The notes: a model not told the origin generated them from the sequence alone. Shown: positions 34,744 to 43,057, counted from the first letter of the stretch. The stretch: DNA of 64,000 bases from Hirschia sp964352025 (GCA_964352025.1 CAYGPZ010000001.1:558001-622000), one strand, 5' to 3'. Made by a program: numbers and translations.

Positions 34744-35051
34744 TGACCCAGTTCGTTTGTCAAAAATGTAATCATGATCTCGGCGGTGTGGCGCTGAAGG
34801 GTAAGTGCTCAAATTGTGGTGCTAGCTATAAAGCCAAGCTGTCGTCCAAGCTTATTATATTTGCTGCGATTTTCTTTGGCTTCATGTTTGGACCAATCGT
34901 GGTGACGCCATTGGCGATACAAAACGGTGTCGATCCCCAATCCATTATTGGTATTGTGGTTGGGGTGATGGGCTCTGCCACTGCCGTTATGGTGTTTGGT
35001 TCACTGGCTCTGCGCGCTTTAAAGCATGATTGGGAGGGCGGAAATGTCTAA
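34743..35051 (+). CDS. Small zinc-ribbon membrane protein
   Basis: This 102-residue protein begins with a CxxC...CxxC zinc ribbon (C6, C9, C22, C25), followed by two membrane segments (about residues 36-58 and 68-90) and a short charged tail. The ribbon is predicted to face the cytoplasm. No function is known to me. The ATG overlaps the ffh stop (TAATG), and the 3' end overlaps the chorismate mutase gene by eight bases, so it is translated with the operon. Confidence 0.8.
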   Translation: MTQFVCQKCNHDLGGVALKGKCSNCGASYKAKLSSKLIIFAAIFFGFMFGPIVVTPLAIQNGVDPQSIIGIVVGVMGSATAVMVFGSLALRALKHDWEGGNV

Positions 35052-35343
35052 AGACAAACCTGTTGATGCACCAAAAGAATTGCTGAAATTGCGTGCCTCA
35101 ATCGACAATGTCGATAATGCAATTATTCACATGCTTGCTGAGCGTTTTAAATGTACGCAAGCAGTTGGAAAGCTCAAGGCGGAACATGATTTGCCGCCAT
35201 CTGATAAGTCCCGTGAAGCGGCCCAGATAGAGCGTTTACGGTCCATGGCAAAGGATGCGGATCTTGATCCGGAATTTGCCGAAAAGTTTCTAAATTTCAT
35301 CGTGACGGAAGTGATCCGTCACCACGAACAGTTTCGCAAATAG
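35044..35343 (+). CDS. Chorismate mutase, AroQ type (copy 2)
   Basis: This 99-residue single-domain AroQ mutase converts chorismate to prephenate. It shows the expected pattern LRASIDNVDNAIIHMLAERF, then AVGKLKAEHDLP, and a C-terminal IVTEVIRHHE. The start ATG 35044 follows GGAGGGCGGAA; an upstream in-frame ATG at 35026 lies within the preceding gene and is less likely. Placement between ffh and rpsP is common in alphaproteobacteria, which suggests this is the ancestral copy. Confidence 0.87.
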   Translation: MSKDKPVDAPKELLKLRASIDNVDNAIIHMLAERFKCTQAVGKLKAEHDLPPSDKSREAAQIERLRSMAKDADLDPEFAEKFLNFIVTEVIRHHEQFRK

Positions 35344-35399
35344 CGGACAAAAATCGGTCAGTTGTTGACCAAATATATTGCCAAATCAGGAGATAACTC

Positions 35400-35867
35400 A
35401 TGGCTCTTAAAATTCGTCTTGCCCGTGGTGGTTCTAAAAAGCGTCCTTACTACCGCATCGTAATTGCTGACTCACGTATGCCACGTGATGGTCGTTTCAT
35501 CGAAAAAGTAGGTCACTATAACCCGCTATTGGCGAAAGACGATGAAAACCGCGTTGGCTTTGACGCTGACAAAATCAAAGAGTGGATGGGTAAAGGTGCT
35601 CTTCCAACTGATCGTGTTGCACGTTTCCTTTCTGAAGCTGGTCTTGTTGAGTGGAAACACGGAAACAACCCGAACAAAGCTAAGCCTGGTCAGAAAGCTC
35701 TAGACCGTATCGAAGAGAAAAAAGAAAAAGAAGAAGCAGCTAAGGCTGCTGAAGAAGAAGCAAAACAAGCAGCTAAAGAAGCTAAGGAAGCTGCAAAAGC
35801 TGCTGCTGCCGAAGCTGCTGCTGCACCAGCAGAAGAAGCTCCTGCTGAGGAAGCTGCTTCTGAGTAA
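35400..35867 (+). CDS. rpsP: 30S ribosomal protein S16 with Ala/Glu/Lys tail
   Basis: S16 binds 16S rRNA early in 30S assembly. The N-terminal 85 residues are a typical S16 (MALKIRLARGGSKKRPYYRI, then RDGRFIEKVGHYNP). From about residue 95 to 155 there is a low-complexity tail of alternating Ala, Glu and Lys that turns acidic at the end. Many alphaproteobacterial S16 proteins have a shorter tail. AGGAGA precedes the ATG. A hairpin terminator starts at the stop codon. Confidence 0.96.
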   Translation: MALKIRLARGGSKKRPYYRIVIADSRMPRDGRFIEKVGHYNPLLAKDDENRVGFDADKIKEWMGKGALPTDRVARFLSEAGLVEWKHGNNPNKAKPGQKALDRIEEKKEKEEAAKAAEEEAKQAAKEAKEAAKAAAAEAAAAPAEEAPAEEAASE

Positions 35868-35888
35868 GCTGATACCAGCTTATTTTTA
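35865..35888 (+). terminator. Terminator or attenuator after rpsP
   Basis: TAAGCTG-ATAC-CAGCTTA, a short stem that includes the rpsP stop, is followed by TTTTT. It is probably partial, because rimM downstream has no obvious other promoter. Confidence 0.6.
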
Positions 35889-35908
35889 AATACCTATTTG
35901 GCACTGAG

Positions 35909-35940
35909 CTCCTCTTTCCCTTTGATCGGGGGAAGAGGAG
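35909..35940 (+). other. Strong hairpin without T-tract
   Basis: CTCCTCTTTCCC pairs with GGGGGAAGAGGAG across a seven-base loop. No run of T follows, so it may be an RNA-processing or stability element between rpsP and the GNAT gene. Confidence 0.5.
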
Positions 35941-35963
35941 TATTCAATTGATTGGAGTCCTTT

Positions 35964-36479
35964 ATGGATCTGAACATCCGCGAAGCTCAACTTGAAGACA
36001 TTGACTGGATTGTTGAACTAAATCAGGCGAATGTGCCAGAAGTAGGCGCAATGACACGTGATAATTATTTGGACTTAGAGCCTAAGTGTCATGGCGTATT
36101 GGTGGCTGAAGGTGAAGATAGTCGTCGCCTTGGATTTATCATGTTGATGGCCAAAGGACGTGATTACACCAGTCCTAATTATAATTGGTTTGAACAAAAG
36201 CTAGATAGCTTTCTATATGTAGACCGCATCGTCGTCGCTGAAGGTGATAGAGGGCAAGGAATTGGGCTGGCCCTTTATTCCGAGGCGCTTGATATGGCTG
36301 AAGCTCAAGGCGCTGAACGTCTGACTGCCGAAGTCAATATTGAGCCGATCAATAAAGTCTCTCTAGGGTTTCATGAGAAACTTGGTTTTGAAGAAATCGG
36401 GCAACTTGATCATGTCGATCAAGGTAAGAAAGTATCCATGCTTTCGCGTCCAACGCTAAACCCAGATAAACAAGCCTAA
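35964..36479 (+). CDS. GNAT-family acetyltransferase
   Basis: This 171-residue protein has the GNAT fold: an N-terminal NIREAQLEDIDWIVELN, the acetyl-CoA-binding motif A (VDRIVVAEGDRGQGIGLALY, around residues 90-110) and a C-terminal HEKLGFEEIG. The acceptor is unknown; an amine or protein N-terminus is likely. ATG 35964 follows GGAG by seven bases, so I excluded a few extra upstream codons. It sits between rpsP and rimM and overlaps rimM by one base, so it is cotranslated. Confidence 0.87.
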   Translation: MDLNIREAQLEDIDWIVELNQANVPEVGAMTRDNYLDLEPKCHGVLVAEGEDSRRLGFIMLMAKGRDYTSPNYNWFEQKLDSFLYVDRIVVAEGDRGQGIGLALYSEALDMAEAQGAERLTAEVNIEPINKVSLGFHEKLGFEEIGQLDHVDQGKKVSMLSRPTLNPDKQA

Positions 36480-37051
36480 TGTCAAAATCAAAACCAGATA
36501 TGTCTTCCGAGCTTATCGTCGTTGCCCAAATTGGTGGGGCACACGGCGTAAGAGGGCATGTGAGAGTGCGTTCTTACACGGATTACCCAGAAGACTGTTT
36601 TGCTTATGGTCCTTTCCTAGACGAGAATGGCGAGGTTGTTTTTACAGCCAAAAGCCATCAGGAAAACAAGGACGGTTTTGTTGTCTGGCCGCATGACCCA
36701 CGTCAACGTGAAGAATGGATGGCGATGAAGGGCATGTTGCTTTACGTGCCGCGCGACGCCCTACCTGAGCCAGAAGAAGATGAATTCTATTTTGAAGACC
36801 TGATTGGTTGTAAAGTCGTGCACGAAGATGGTCGCGACTTAGGTCAGGTGACGCATGTACATAATTTTGGTGCAGATGACATTTTAGAGGTCAGAAGCCC
36901 GCAGGGCACAGAGTATATGTTGCCATTTTCGCTTGCCGTTATCCCCAAAGTGGATGTGAAAGCGAAATTAGTGACTGCTACACCTGAAGAGCAGTATTTG
37001 CCGGATGGTCTGCGCAATGATGAAGATGATGACGCTTCAGAAGAAGACTAA
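36479..37051 (+). CDS. rimM: 16S rRNA-processing protein RimM
   Basis: RimM binds S19 and assists maturation of the 30S head. The 190-residue protein has an N-terminal RimM beta barrel beginning VAQIGGAHGVRGHVRV and a C-terminal PRC-barrel-like domain with FYFEDLIGCKVVHEDGR. The last 20 residues are acidic. The ATG overlaps the GNAT stop. In most bacteria trmD follows directly; here three opposite-strand genes intervene, and rimM is convergent with the first of them, two bases away, with no terminator visible. Confidence 0.95.
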   Translation: MSKSKPDMSSELIVVAQIGGAHGVRGHVRVRSYTDYPEDCFAYGPFLDENGEVVFTAKSHQENKDGFVVWPHDPRQREEWMAMKGMLLYVPRDALPEPEEDEFYFEDLIGCKVVHEDGRDLGQVTHVHNFGADDILEVRSPQGTEYMLPFSLAVIPKVDVKAKLVTATPEEQYLPDGLRNDEDDDASEED

Positions 37052-37053
37052 CT

Positions 37054-38751
37054 CTATTTACAATTTTTATTGGGCCGCATGAATCGATAGTAGAGCACTG
37101 AGTGTTTCTCGCGGCTATTGATCAGGCTTTTGCGAATTGCACCTTGTGGCGATGGATCGATTGTTTGAATTCCAATCTCTTCATCTAAATAGGTGACGAG
37201 TTGCGCAGGCATTTCCGCTTCGTCACGCCATACCGCAATGCAAGAGCCTCTGCCGTCGGCTTTGGGGAATGCTGACAAAGGGTAATTGGCATCGACAAAA
37301 CGAGATTCTGGAAATTCAGTTCTCAAATTACCCGTTAGATGAGTTTCATTGCCGACAATTGTGCCCTTGGCAAACCCTTCCAATGTTAGGCTTTTGGAAA
37401 ACTCAGGAACGGGAAGGTAGCTATAGCAGCCTTTTTCAGAGCAGCTCATAATGTTCTCACTCCAGACCACTATGCGCCCAATGGGAACGAGTATCATCGC
37501 GAGGATGGCAACAACTGCAAAAGCGCGCATCGAGATGAAATAGGGGCCTGAGCGCTGAACCTGAAAGAACATCCAGATGGTTGCGACGAAAAATACAGGC
37601 AGCATCCATTGTGTTTGCAGCCAATGTCCAGTGACTAAAACTGCTACACTGGTGAATAATATGGTCAGCCGTGTTGTGTATGAAAACAGGCGTCTCCAAG
37701 TGCGTTCAAAAGGGCCTTCATCGACGTCTCTTCTTGGAAAGAATGGATAGACATAGCCAAACCACATTGGCCAGAATAGCATCAAAAATATCAAGCCTAG
37801 TGGCATTATGAATGTGACGGCATCGATAAAATAGCTTCTAAAAGATATACCGCGATCAAGAAAAAACTCTTTTAGTCCGTCTTGGGTTGTGAGCGTGACG
37901 TCAGGTCCAAATCCAATATCTGCAATTGAAAGAGTGCTTGCCGGCCCTCCAGCTTGAAGAAGCCACATAGCGTGCGGGGTAATGAGTAGTAGAGCAAAAG
38001 CGAGCGTTAGCCCAACGTGAACCCATGTAATAGCAGGTGGAGAAAGGCGATCGCCATTTGCATCATAGTGAGGCCGAGTTAGGGACTTCATGCCCATCGC
38101 AGCGCATATTAGGCAAAACGGAAATATAAGCAGGTGAAGATGACTGAGTGCGCTAACGCCGATTAAACAACCTAAGAGGCACCATCTTAAATACCCTTTA
38201 TTCGTTAGGGCATTGGTGAGGCATAGCAGCATAGCTGATAGCAATGCGAAGTCTAAAACTTGGGGAAGCTTGTCTTCATGACCGGACCATCCAAATGTAA
38301 ACACCAAAGCCCACGCGCCTGTCGCCGCTGCAGCAAGATCAAGCCGACGATAGATCAGGCCTGTTTCATCCATCCAGTCGAAAACCGTCAGTGTCGCTTT
38401 GTAAAAGGCGGTAAGCCCCAATCCCATAAGCAAGTATTTGATGGTTGAGATGACAAAGAGGTTTGGCTCGATAACCAATCCAACGCTGGTGATAATCCAT
38501 GTAAGAAGTGGCGGGTGATCTGCGCCATAGCCTAGTTGAAAGGATTGCCCAAGCAGCGCAAAATTGGCTTCATCTAGGGTGAGTACAGGAGACGTGAAAA
38601 TACGTATCAGGTAATTGATGATGCAATATAGGAATATACCGATATAGACTGTTCGTTCTTTAGGGAAATTCCCATATCCGGGAGACCTGACCGGGTCAGT
38701 TTCGCTGTCTTGAGCATTAAAGCTCATATCAGTCGAAGAGTAGTGTTCCAC
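37054..38751 (-). CDS. Membrane glycosyltransferase, ArnT/GT39-83-like
   Basis: This 565-residue polytopic protein has about ten or eleven membrane segments. It has the GT-C signature: a first periplasmic loop with LTLDEANFALLGQSF containing the catalytic Asp-Glu pair, then GYGADHPPLLTW. Relatives transfer a sugar from a polyprenyl-phosphate donor to lipids or glycans in the periplasm. The 15-base gap to a GT2 enzyme upstream on the same strand fits a pair that makes and uses a polyprenyl-phosphate sugar. The acceptor is unknown. Confidence 0.86.
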   Translation of the reverse strand: MEHYSSTDMSFNAQDSETDPVRSPGYGNFPKERTVYIGIFLYCIINYLIRIFTSPVLTLDEANFALLGQSFQLGYGADHPPLLTWIITSVGLVIEPNLFVISTIKYLLMGLGLTAFYKATLTVFDWMDETGLIYRRLDLAAAATGAWALVFTFGWSGHEDKLPQVLDFALLSAMLLCLTNALTNKGYLRWCLLGCLIGVSALSHLHLLIFPFCLICAAMGMKSLTRPHYDANGDRLSPPAITWVHVGLTLAFALLLITPHAMWLLQAGGPASTLSIADIGFGPDVTLTTQDGLKEFFLDRGISFRSYFIDAVTFIMPLGLIFLMLFWPMWFGYVYPFFPRRDVDEGPFERTWRRLFSYTTRLTILFTSVAVLVTGHWLQTQWMLPVFFVATIWMFFQVQRSGPYFISMRAFAVVAILAMILVPIGRIVVWSENIMSCSEKGCYSYLPVPEFSKSLTLEGFAKGTIVGNETHLTGNLRTEFPESRFVDANYPLSAFPKADGRGSCIAVWRDEAEMPAQLVTYLDEEIGIQTIDPSPQGAIRKSLINSREKHSVLYYRFMRPNKNCK

Positions 38752-38766
38752 GGCCAGCCCCCGCCT

Positions 38767-39522
38767 TTATTTGTCCGCGCGCGGATCATTCCATTCCGCG
38801 GCGATTCCGTGTCCACCGCGCCGAACGAGCCACATCATCCCTAGAAGGTCGACTATGCCGGCACCGAGCCGTGATAGAAAACCATATTTGGAGACGCCGT
38901 GCCAACGTTCGCGGTCATTGACGTATTCTTCACTGACTTCCCATCCAGCACGTTTGATGAGAGCTGGGAAAAAACGGTGCATGCTGGCAAAAAACGGTAG
39001 ATCCCTGAATGCGGATGTACGAATAAGTTTAAATCCACATCCAGTATCTTTTACATCATCTTTCAAACAGAAGCGACGCACACCATTAGCGATGCGAGAT
39101 TGAAGCCATTTAAATCCTGAATCGTTTCTGCTCGTTCTACGTCCGGCTATAATGCCAAGACGAGGCGGAGCTCCGGGAGCGATTATTTTATCCCATATTC
39201 TACGTGCATCAGCAGGATCGTTTTGTCCGTCGCCATCTAATAGCTGCACCCAATCACCTTTAACAGATTTTAGGCCTGTAAGTAGGGCAGCTGATTTCCC
39301 ACACCTAGAGATGTGATTGAGGACTGTAACTGTATCAGGGTATTTTTCAGTCGCTTCAGCGAGTTCTACTTTTGTCGCGTCATCAGATGCATCATTTACG
39401 CAGATGACTTCAAAAGAAATGCCGTCGAGTGTGCTGTGAACTTCTTCAAGAAGTGGCGCAATATTTCCTTCTTCATTGAAAAAAGGAATTAATACCGAGA
39501 GTTTGGGTGATGATGACGCCAC
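38767..39522 (-). CDS. GT2 glycosyltransferase, dolichol-phosphate-mannose-synthase-like
   Basis: This 251-residue cytoplasmic-face enzyme has the GT-A fold: LSVLIPFFNEEGNIAPLLEE at residues about 8-27, EVICVNDASDD, and the metal-binding LLDGDGQNDPADA. These match polyprenol-phosphate glycosyltransferases (DPM1, ArnC type) that load a sugar onto undecaprenyl phosphate. No C-terminal membrane helices are present. It is the first gene of a two-gene operon with the ArnT-like enzyme. Confidence 0.88.
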   Translation of the reverse strand: MASSSPKLSVLIPFFNEEGNIAPLLEEVHSTLDGISFEVICVNDASDDATKVELAEATEKYPDTVTVLNHISRCGKSAALLTGLKSVKGDWVQLLDGDGQNDPADARRIWDKIIAPGAPPRLGIIAGRRTSRNDSGFKWLQSRIANGVRRFCLKDDVKDTGCGFKLIRTSAFRDLPFFASMHRFFPALIKRAGWEVSEEYVNDRERWHGVSKYGFLSRLGAGIVDLLGMMWLVRRGGHGIAAEWNDPRADK

Positions 39523-39685
39523 GACAATCCATATCTTGCTTTGCGGCTGGAAGTATCCGCTGGCTGAATCAGTAACACAAATCTATAATGCGTGAACTAT
39601 AGTATACCTATAATTTTGGGTGTTTTTCAGATTATTTTCTGGTGCTTGGGGCAAAGTTCAAGCGATGGTGGCTTTATCACAGTTT

Positions 39686-41440
39686 CTAGTAGGTCTCGCA
39701 GACAGAATTTGTCGCGCTTGCTGAACTAGAAAGGTCTGCTCGCACTTCATTTAGTAGGCCAACAAGTGAAATACCCTCGAAACTGTCTTTAATGGTAGGT
39801 GAAGGCCCGATGTGCAATGCAATCATTTTACCGCTGACGAGATTAAAAATAGGGGAGCCGGTTTCTGGATAAGACTGGTTTCGTTCATATGTGACGTAAT
39901 TTGCTCCAATTTCATTTGTGGAAGTGGATATATCTAGTGTTGCAAACCCATCTGAGAGCAAATCTTTTTTGTCTCCATCTATTGCTGCCAATGAAAACAC
40001 TCCGATTGGCGCAAAACGTTTTTTCAGATTTGCTTCCTGCTCCAATCCAAGAGATTTAATCCGTTCGGGTTTAGGGCAATCGATATCCCCAAATGACAGG
40101 GCTCTCCCACCAGAAGGAAGAGGAGATGTGATTTCGTGTAGGCTAAAAGCAGGTAGATCACCTTTTTTTAGTTGAGACTGCCACGCGATACCATGTGTGT
40201 TTATAGATTTTTTTTCGTGCAGAGCAGTTAGTTCGAGTTGAAAATTGAGGTGAGGTTTTGACTCGACTACGGCTAGCATGACACGTTCACTGTCATCATC
40301 TGCGAGTTGCTCAAAATTAACGTACTCTCTCAAATAGTCCCGCGGGCTGGGAAAATTATTTGATATTAGGACATCGTCATCTTTATTGCGTAAGGCATAG
40401 TCAAATGTGGGCGTTAAAACATATGTGTTGTTTTTGTAGGCCTGACCTAGCAACTCGCCATCTAAGATTATTCCCGTAAAGTCTCTTGTTTTTACGTTTT
40501 CTGACGCTTTATCTTCGGTGTGTTCAGTTGGTAGTGAAATACGTGCAACTGACCCAGCATAGCTTGCTGCGCGTGGGAACCATCCTGAAATATGCGAGAG
40601 AATTTCATTAGTATTTGTAGAAGGTGCTAGTCGAACATCAGAGTATAGCCGTGATTGAACAGACTCTAAATGACGGTTAGTGAGTTGGGCCGAATAAAGT
40701 AGTTCTTCTAAACTGGCCGCTTGCTTTGTCGTTAACTGCCATTGATATCCCAAGAAGCCTAAGCCACATGTCAGAACAGCAATTGCAAACACGCTGAATT
40801 TTGGTGCGCTTTGCACTGGTTGATTTGTAGTAGCAGCATTCAATGCGTTTATACTTGCAGTTATATAACCTTCTTGCAGGTGAGTTAAGTTAGCGGAATT
40901 ATCTGGTTTGTTTGCAAGCCAAGAAGAAGCTCGATCTAACTCTTTTCCAAACAGAAGCAGAGCACGGGATTTTCCGTGGTTTTTCCATTTTGCCGCCAAA
41001 TGCCCCATGCGCGTATGTTCTTGAAGCCATTGAATATCTCTTTTGAGAAGTTCAACTAAATTGGCAAGGCTGCTGGCAAAACTTGTGTCTGCTTGAAAGC
41101 TAACAAACGGAAGTTGAAGCATTGCAGCAGGAGCGTCATCCGCTGAAATCGGTTTTATGGGAGTAAGGATTATACGCTTACCCATATTGTAAGCATCGTC
41201 TAATTCCTGGCGTGCATTGTCGTCTGCAAGCGCGTTAGGAGACAACACAAATACCACAGTATCCGAATTCGAAATACGGTCTTCTATATCTGCTTTGCTG
41301 GCTGATTGGTCATGTATGTCTAGGCTTGTGCGAGCTAAGAATCCGCATGTCGACAGACTTGTCTTTAAATCTGTCGCAAATGCGCCATCAGTCTGAGCGC
41401 AGCTTATGTAGACGCGTAAAGCGTCGTTGGGATCGTCCAT
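39686..41440 (-). CDS. TIR domain / transmembrane / degenerate trypsin-like protein
   Basis: Residues 7-130 form a TIR domain: RVYISCAQTDGAFATDLKTS, FVLSPNALADDNARQEL with the putative NADase Glu79, and KRIILTPI. Residues 131-176 (RDIQWLQEHTRMGHLAAKW, then a basic and LLLFGKELDRASSWL helix) match the linker that follows TIR in several predicted bacterial immune proteins. A membrane helix spans about 214-232. The C-terminal part resembles a trypsin-like fold (VLTPTFDYAL at 341-350, TGSPIFN at 527-533), but the catalytic His is Phe and the Ser is Thr. Membrane-anchored conflict effector is inference. Confidence 0.75.
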   Translation of the reverse strand: MDDPNDALRVYISCAQTDGAFATDLKTSLSTCGFLARTSLDIHDQSASKADIEDRISNSDTVVFVLSPNALADDNARQELDDAYNMGKRIILTPIKPISADDAPAAMLQLPFVSFQADTSFASSLANLVELLKRDIQWLQEHTRMGHLAAKWKNHGKSRALLLFGKELDRASSWLANKPDNSANLTHLQEGYITASINALNAATTNQPVQSAPKFSVFAIAVLTCGLGFLGYQWQLTTKQAASLEELLYSAQLTNRHLESVQSRLYSDVRLAPSTNTNEILSHISGWFPRAASYAGSVARISLPTEHTEDKASENVKTRDFTGIILDGELLGQAYKNNTYVLTPTFDYALRNKDDDVLISNNFPSPRDYLREYVNFEQLADDDSERVMLAVVESKPHLNFQLELTALHEKKSINTHGIAWQSQLKKGDLPAFSLHEITSPLPSGGRALSFGDIDCPKPERIKSLGLEQEANLKKRFAPIGVFSLAAIDGDKKDLLSDGFATLDISTSTNEIGANYVTYERNQSYPETGSPIFNLVSGKMIALHIGPSPTIKDSFEGISLVGLLNEVRADLSSSASATNSVCETY

Positions 41441-41554
41441 TGTATGACCCCCTACAGCCCGTATGGAACCCTAAATCCAGCGAAGACGATTGCGCGACAA
41501 TATATTTTCTTTGTAGAAAAGACAATGCTCTAACGCTGTATGTTAATGTAGATT

Positions 41555-41590
41555 TGTTGTATTCACCAACCATATTGCGTAAATACAACA
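41555..41590. repeat. Inverted repeat, 9-bp arms
   Basis: TGTTGTATT at 41555-41563 and AATACAACA at 41582-41590 are perfect inverted arms separated by 18 bases. As RNA this would be an AT-rich hairpin; as DNA it could be an operator. Confidence 0.5.
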
Positions 41591-41610
41591 GTGGGTACAT
41601 TAGCAGAAAT

Positions 41611-41653
41611 ATATCGATTCAATAGGCGTTTCACCTAAGATAAGAATCGATAT
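41611..41653. repeat. Inverted repeat, 10-bp arms
   Basis: ATATCGATTC at 41611-41620 and GAATCGATAT at 41644-41653 are perfect inverted arms separated by 23 bases. They share the TATCGA core with the operator-like dyads elsewhere in the window. Confidence 0.5.
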
Positions 41654-41771
41654 TCCTGTTTGGTGAAGATTAACGATATTGAAGCGCGATAGCTTGTCGA
41701 TTTAAATACAAGTTGCATCTTGCGATCGAAGAATACTTGCGTAGCTCACATTTCTGTACGAAGAGAACGGG

Positions 41772-42494
41772 ATGAGCTTTAAAGTTACATTTTTGACCCT
41801 TTTTCCGGAGGCTTTTCCCGGCGTGCTGGATGTTTCCATTCTGGGACGAGCTAAGGAGCAGGGTATCTGGACTTATGATACGGTCGATATCCGGAGTTTT
41901 GGTGAAGGCAAACACAGGCAGGTTGATGATACGCCTGCGGGGGGCGGAGCCGGTATGGTGCTTCGGCCAGATGTGATGGCCGATGCTATTGATTCTATCG
42001 ATCGGGCTGGCCGACCTCTCATATACATGTCGCCGCGTGGGAAACCGCTGAATCAAGAGAAAGTCAGAGAGCTTTCGGCCGGAAAAGGGATGATAATTCT
42101 TTGCGGCCGATTTGAAGGCTTGGACCAACGTGTAATTGACGAATACGACATTGAAGAAGTGTCTATTGGAGATTTTGTATTGGCTGGCGGTGAGGTTGCT
42201 GCTCAGACTATGACAGAAGCCTGTATTCGCTTATTACCGGGTGTAGCCGGCAATGAAGAGAGTCTTGAGCATGAGAGTTTCGAAACAGGTTTGTTAGAGC
42301 ATCCACACTATACTAAGCCAAGAAACTGGAAAAATAGGCCGACTCCGGAAGTTTTATTGTCTGGAGACCATAAAAAGATCGACAAATGGCGTCTTGATGA
42401 ATCTTTAGCGTTGACAAAAGCGCGTAGACCGGATTTATACGCCTCCTTCAAGTTAAACGCAGCGACGAACGCGCGACCGAAAGATAAGAGCTAA
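41772..42494 (+). CDS. trmD: tRNA (guanine37-N1)-methyltransferase
   Basis: TrmD methylates G37 next to the anticodon and prevents frameshifting. The 240-residue SPOUT enzyme has the deep trefoil knot motifs YMSPRGKPL near residue 87, ILCGRFEGLDQRV near 112 and SIGDFVLAGGE near 135. The PHYTKPRNW stretch near 178 begins the C-terminal domain. rplS follows five bases on. It has been separated from rimM by the antiparallel glycosyltransferase/TIR block. Confidence 0.96.
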   Translation: MSFKVTFLTLFPEAFPGVLDVSILGRAKEQGIWTYDTVDIRSFGEGKHRQVDDTPAGGGAGMVLRPDVMADAIDSIDRAGRPLIYMSPRGKPLNQEKVRELSAGKGMIILCGRFEGLDQRVIDEYDIEEVSIGDFVLAGGEVAAQTMTEACIRLLPGVAGNEESLEHESFETGLLEHPHYTKPRNWKNRPTPEVLLSGDHKKIDKWRLDESLALTKARRPDLYASFKLNAATNARPKDKS

Positions 42495-42499
42495 ATAGC

Positions 42500-42895
42500 A
42501 TGGCCAATATTATTCAAACTCTCGAAGCTGAAGAGATGCAACGCGTTCTCGGCGACAAAAAGATTCCTGACTTTTCACCAGGTGACACTCTACGTGTTAG
42601 CGTGAAAATCAAAGAAGGTGACCGCGAGCGTGTTCAGGCCTTCGAAGGTGTATGTATCGCACGTTCAGGTGGCGGAATTCAAGAGAGCTTCACAGTTCGC
42701 AAACTTTCATTTGGTGAAGGTGTTGAGCGTGTTTTCCCAATCGTTTCTCCGATGATTGAAAGCATTGAAGTGAAGCGCCGCGGTAAAGTACGTCGTGCAA
42801 AACTTTACTACCTTCGTGGACGTACTGGTAAAGCTGCTCGTATTGCTGAGCGTACAACTGGTCACGGTATCCAGCGTCGCGAGAAAAAAGCTTAA
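42500..42895 (+). CDS. rplS: 50S ribosomal protein L19
   Basis: L19 sits at the subunit interface and contacts both rRNAs. The 131-residue protein is typical: FSPGDTLRVSVKIKEGDRER, then VQAFEGVCIARSGGG and SPMIESIEVKRRGKVRRAKLYYLR. The last 15 residues are a basic extension. It ends the trmD operon at a terminator. Confidence 0.97.
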   Translation: MANIIQTLEAEEMQRVLGDKKIPDFSPGDTLRVSVKIKEGDRERVQAFEGVCIARSGGGIQESFTVRKLSFGEGVERVFPIVSPMIESIEVKRRGKVRRAKLYYLRGRTGKAARIAERTTGHGIQRREKKA

Positions 42896-42907
42896 TTTAG
42901 CTTTCTA

Positions 42908-42923
42908 GGAAGATCGATCTTCC
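42908..42923. repeat. Perfect 16-bp palindrome
   Basis: GGAAGATCGATCTTCC is a perfect dyad with no spacer, 13 bases after rplS. It is unusual as a terminator because no T-run follows; it might be a transcript-end stability element. Confidence 0.55.
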
Positions 42924-42936
42924 AAATAGAATTTTG

Positions 42937-42969
42937 AAACGTCGCAATGTGTATTTGCGGCGTTTTTTC
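42937..42969 (+). terminator. Terminator of trmD-rplS
   Basis: AACGTCGCAA / TTGCGGCGTT stem (one wobble) with a run of T. Confidence 0.85.
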
Positions 42970-43057
42970 TATTTTAGCACCATTGTTTCAGTTGCATCCA
43001 TTTTGATTCCACGTCTAACCTCCAAATATTGGATGTGGGAATGTAGCGGAGACGGGC

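Larger units (their letters stand above)
41441..41771. other. Intergenic region between the TIR gene and trmD
   Basis: No gene is seen. This AT-rich stretch holds divergent promoters for the TIR gene and trmD/rplS plus two inverted repeats. A weak GAGAACGGG precedes the trmD ATG. Confidence 0.5.

Noticed and set aside
39596..39612. TATAG-TATAC-CTATA near the GT2 gene as an operator
   Set aside because: The arms differ from the main motif; it reads equally well as -10-like AT-rich promoter sequence.
42908..42923. 16-bp palindrome after rplS as a mobile-element end
   Set aside because: Single copy, no flanking repeats and no transposase nearby.
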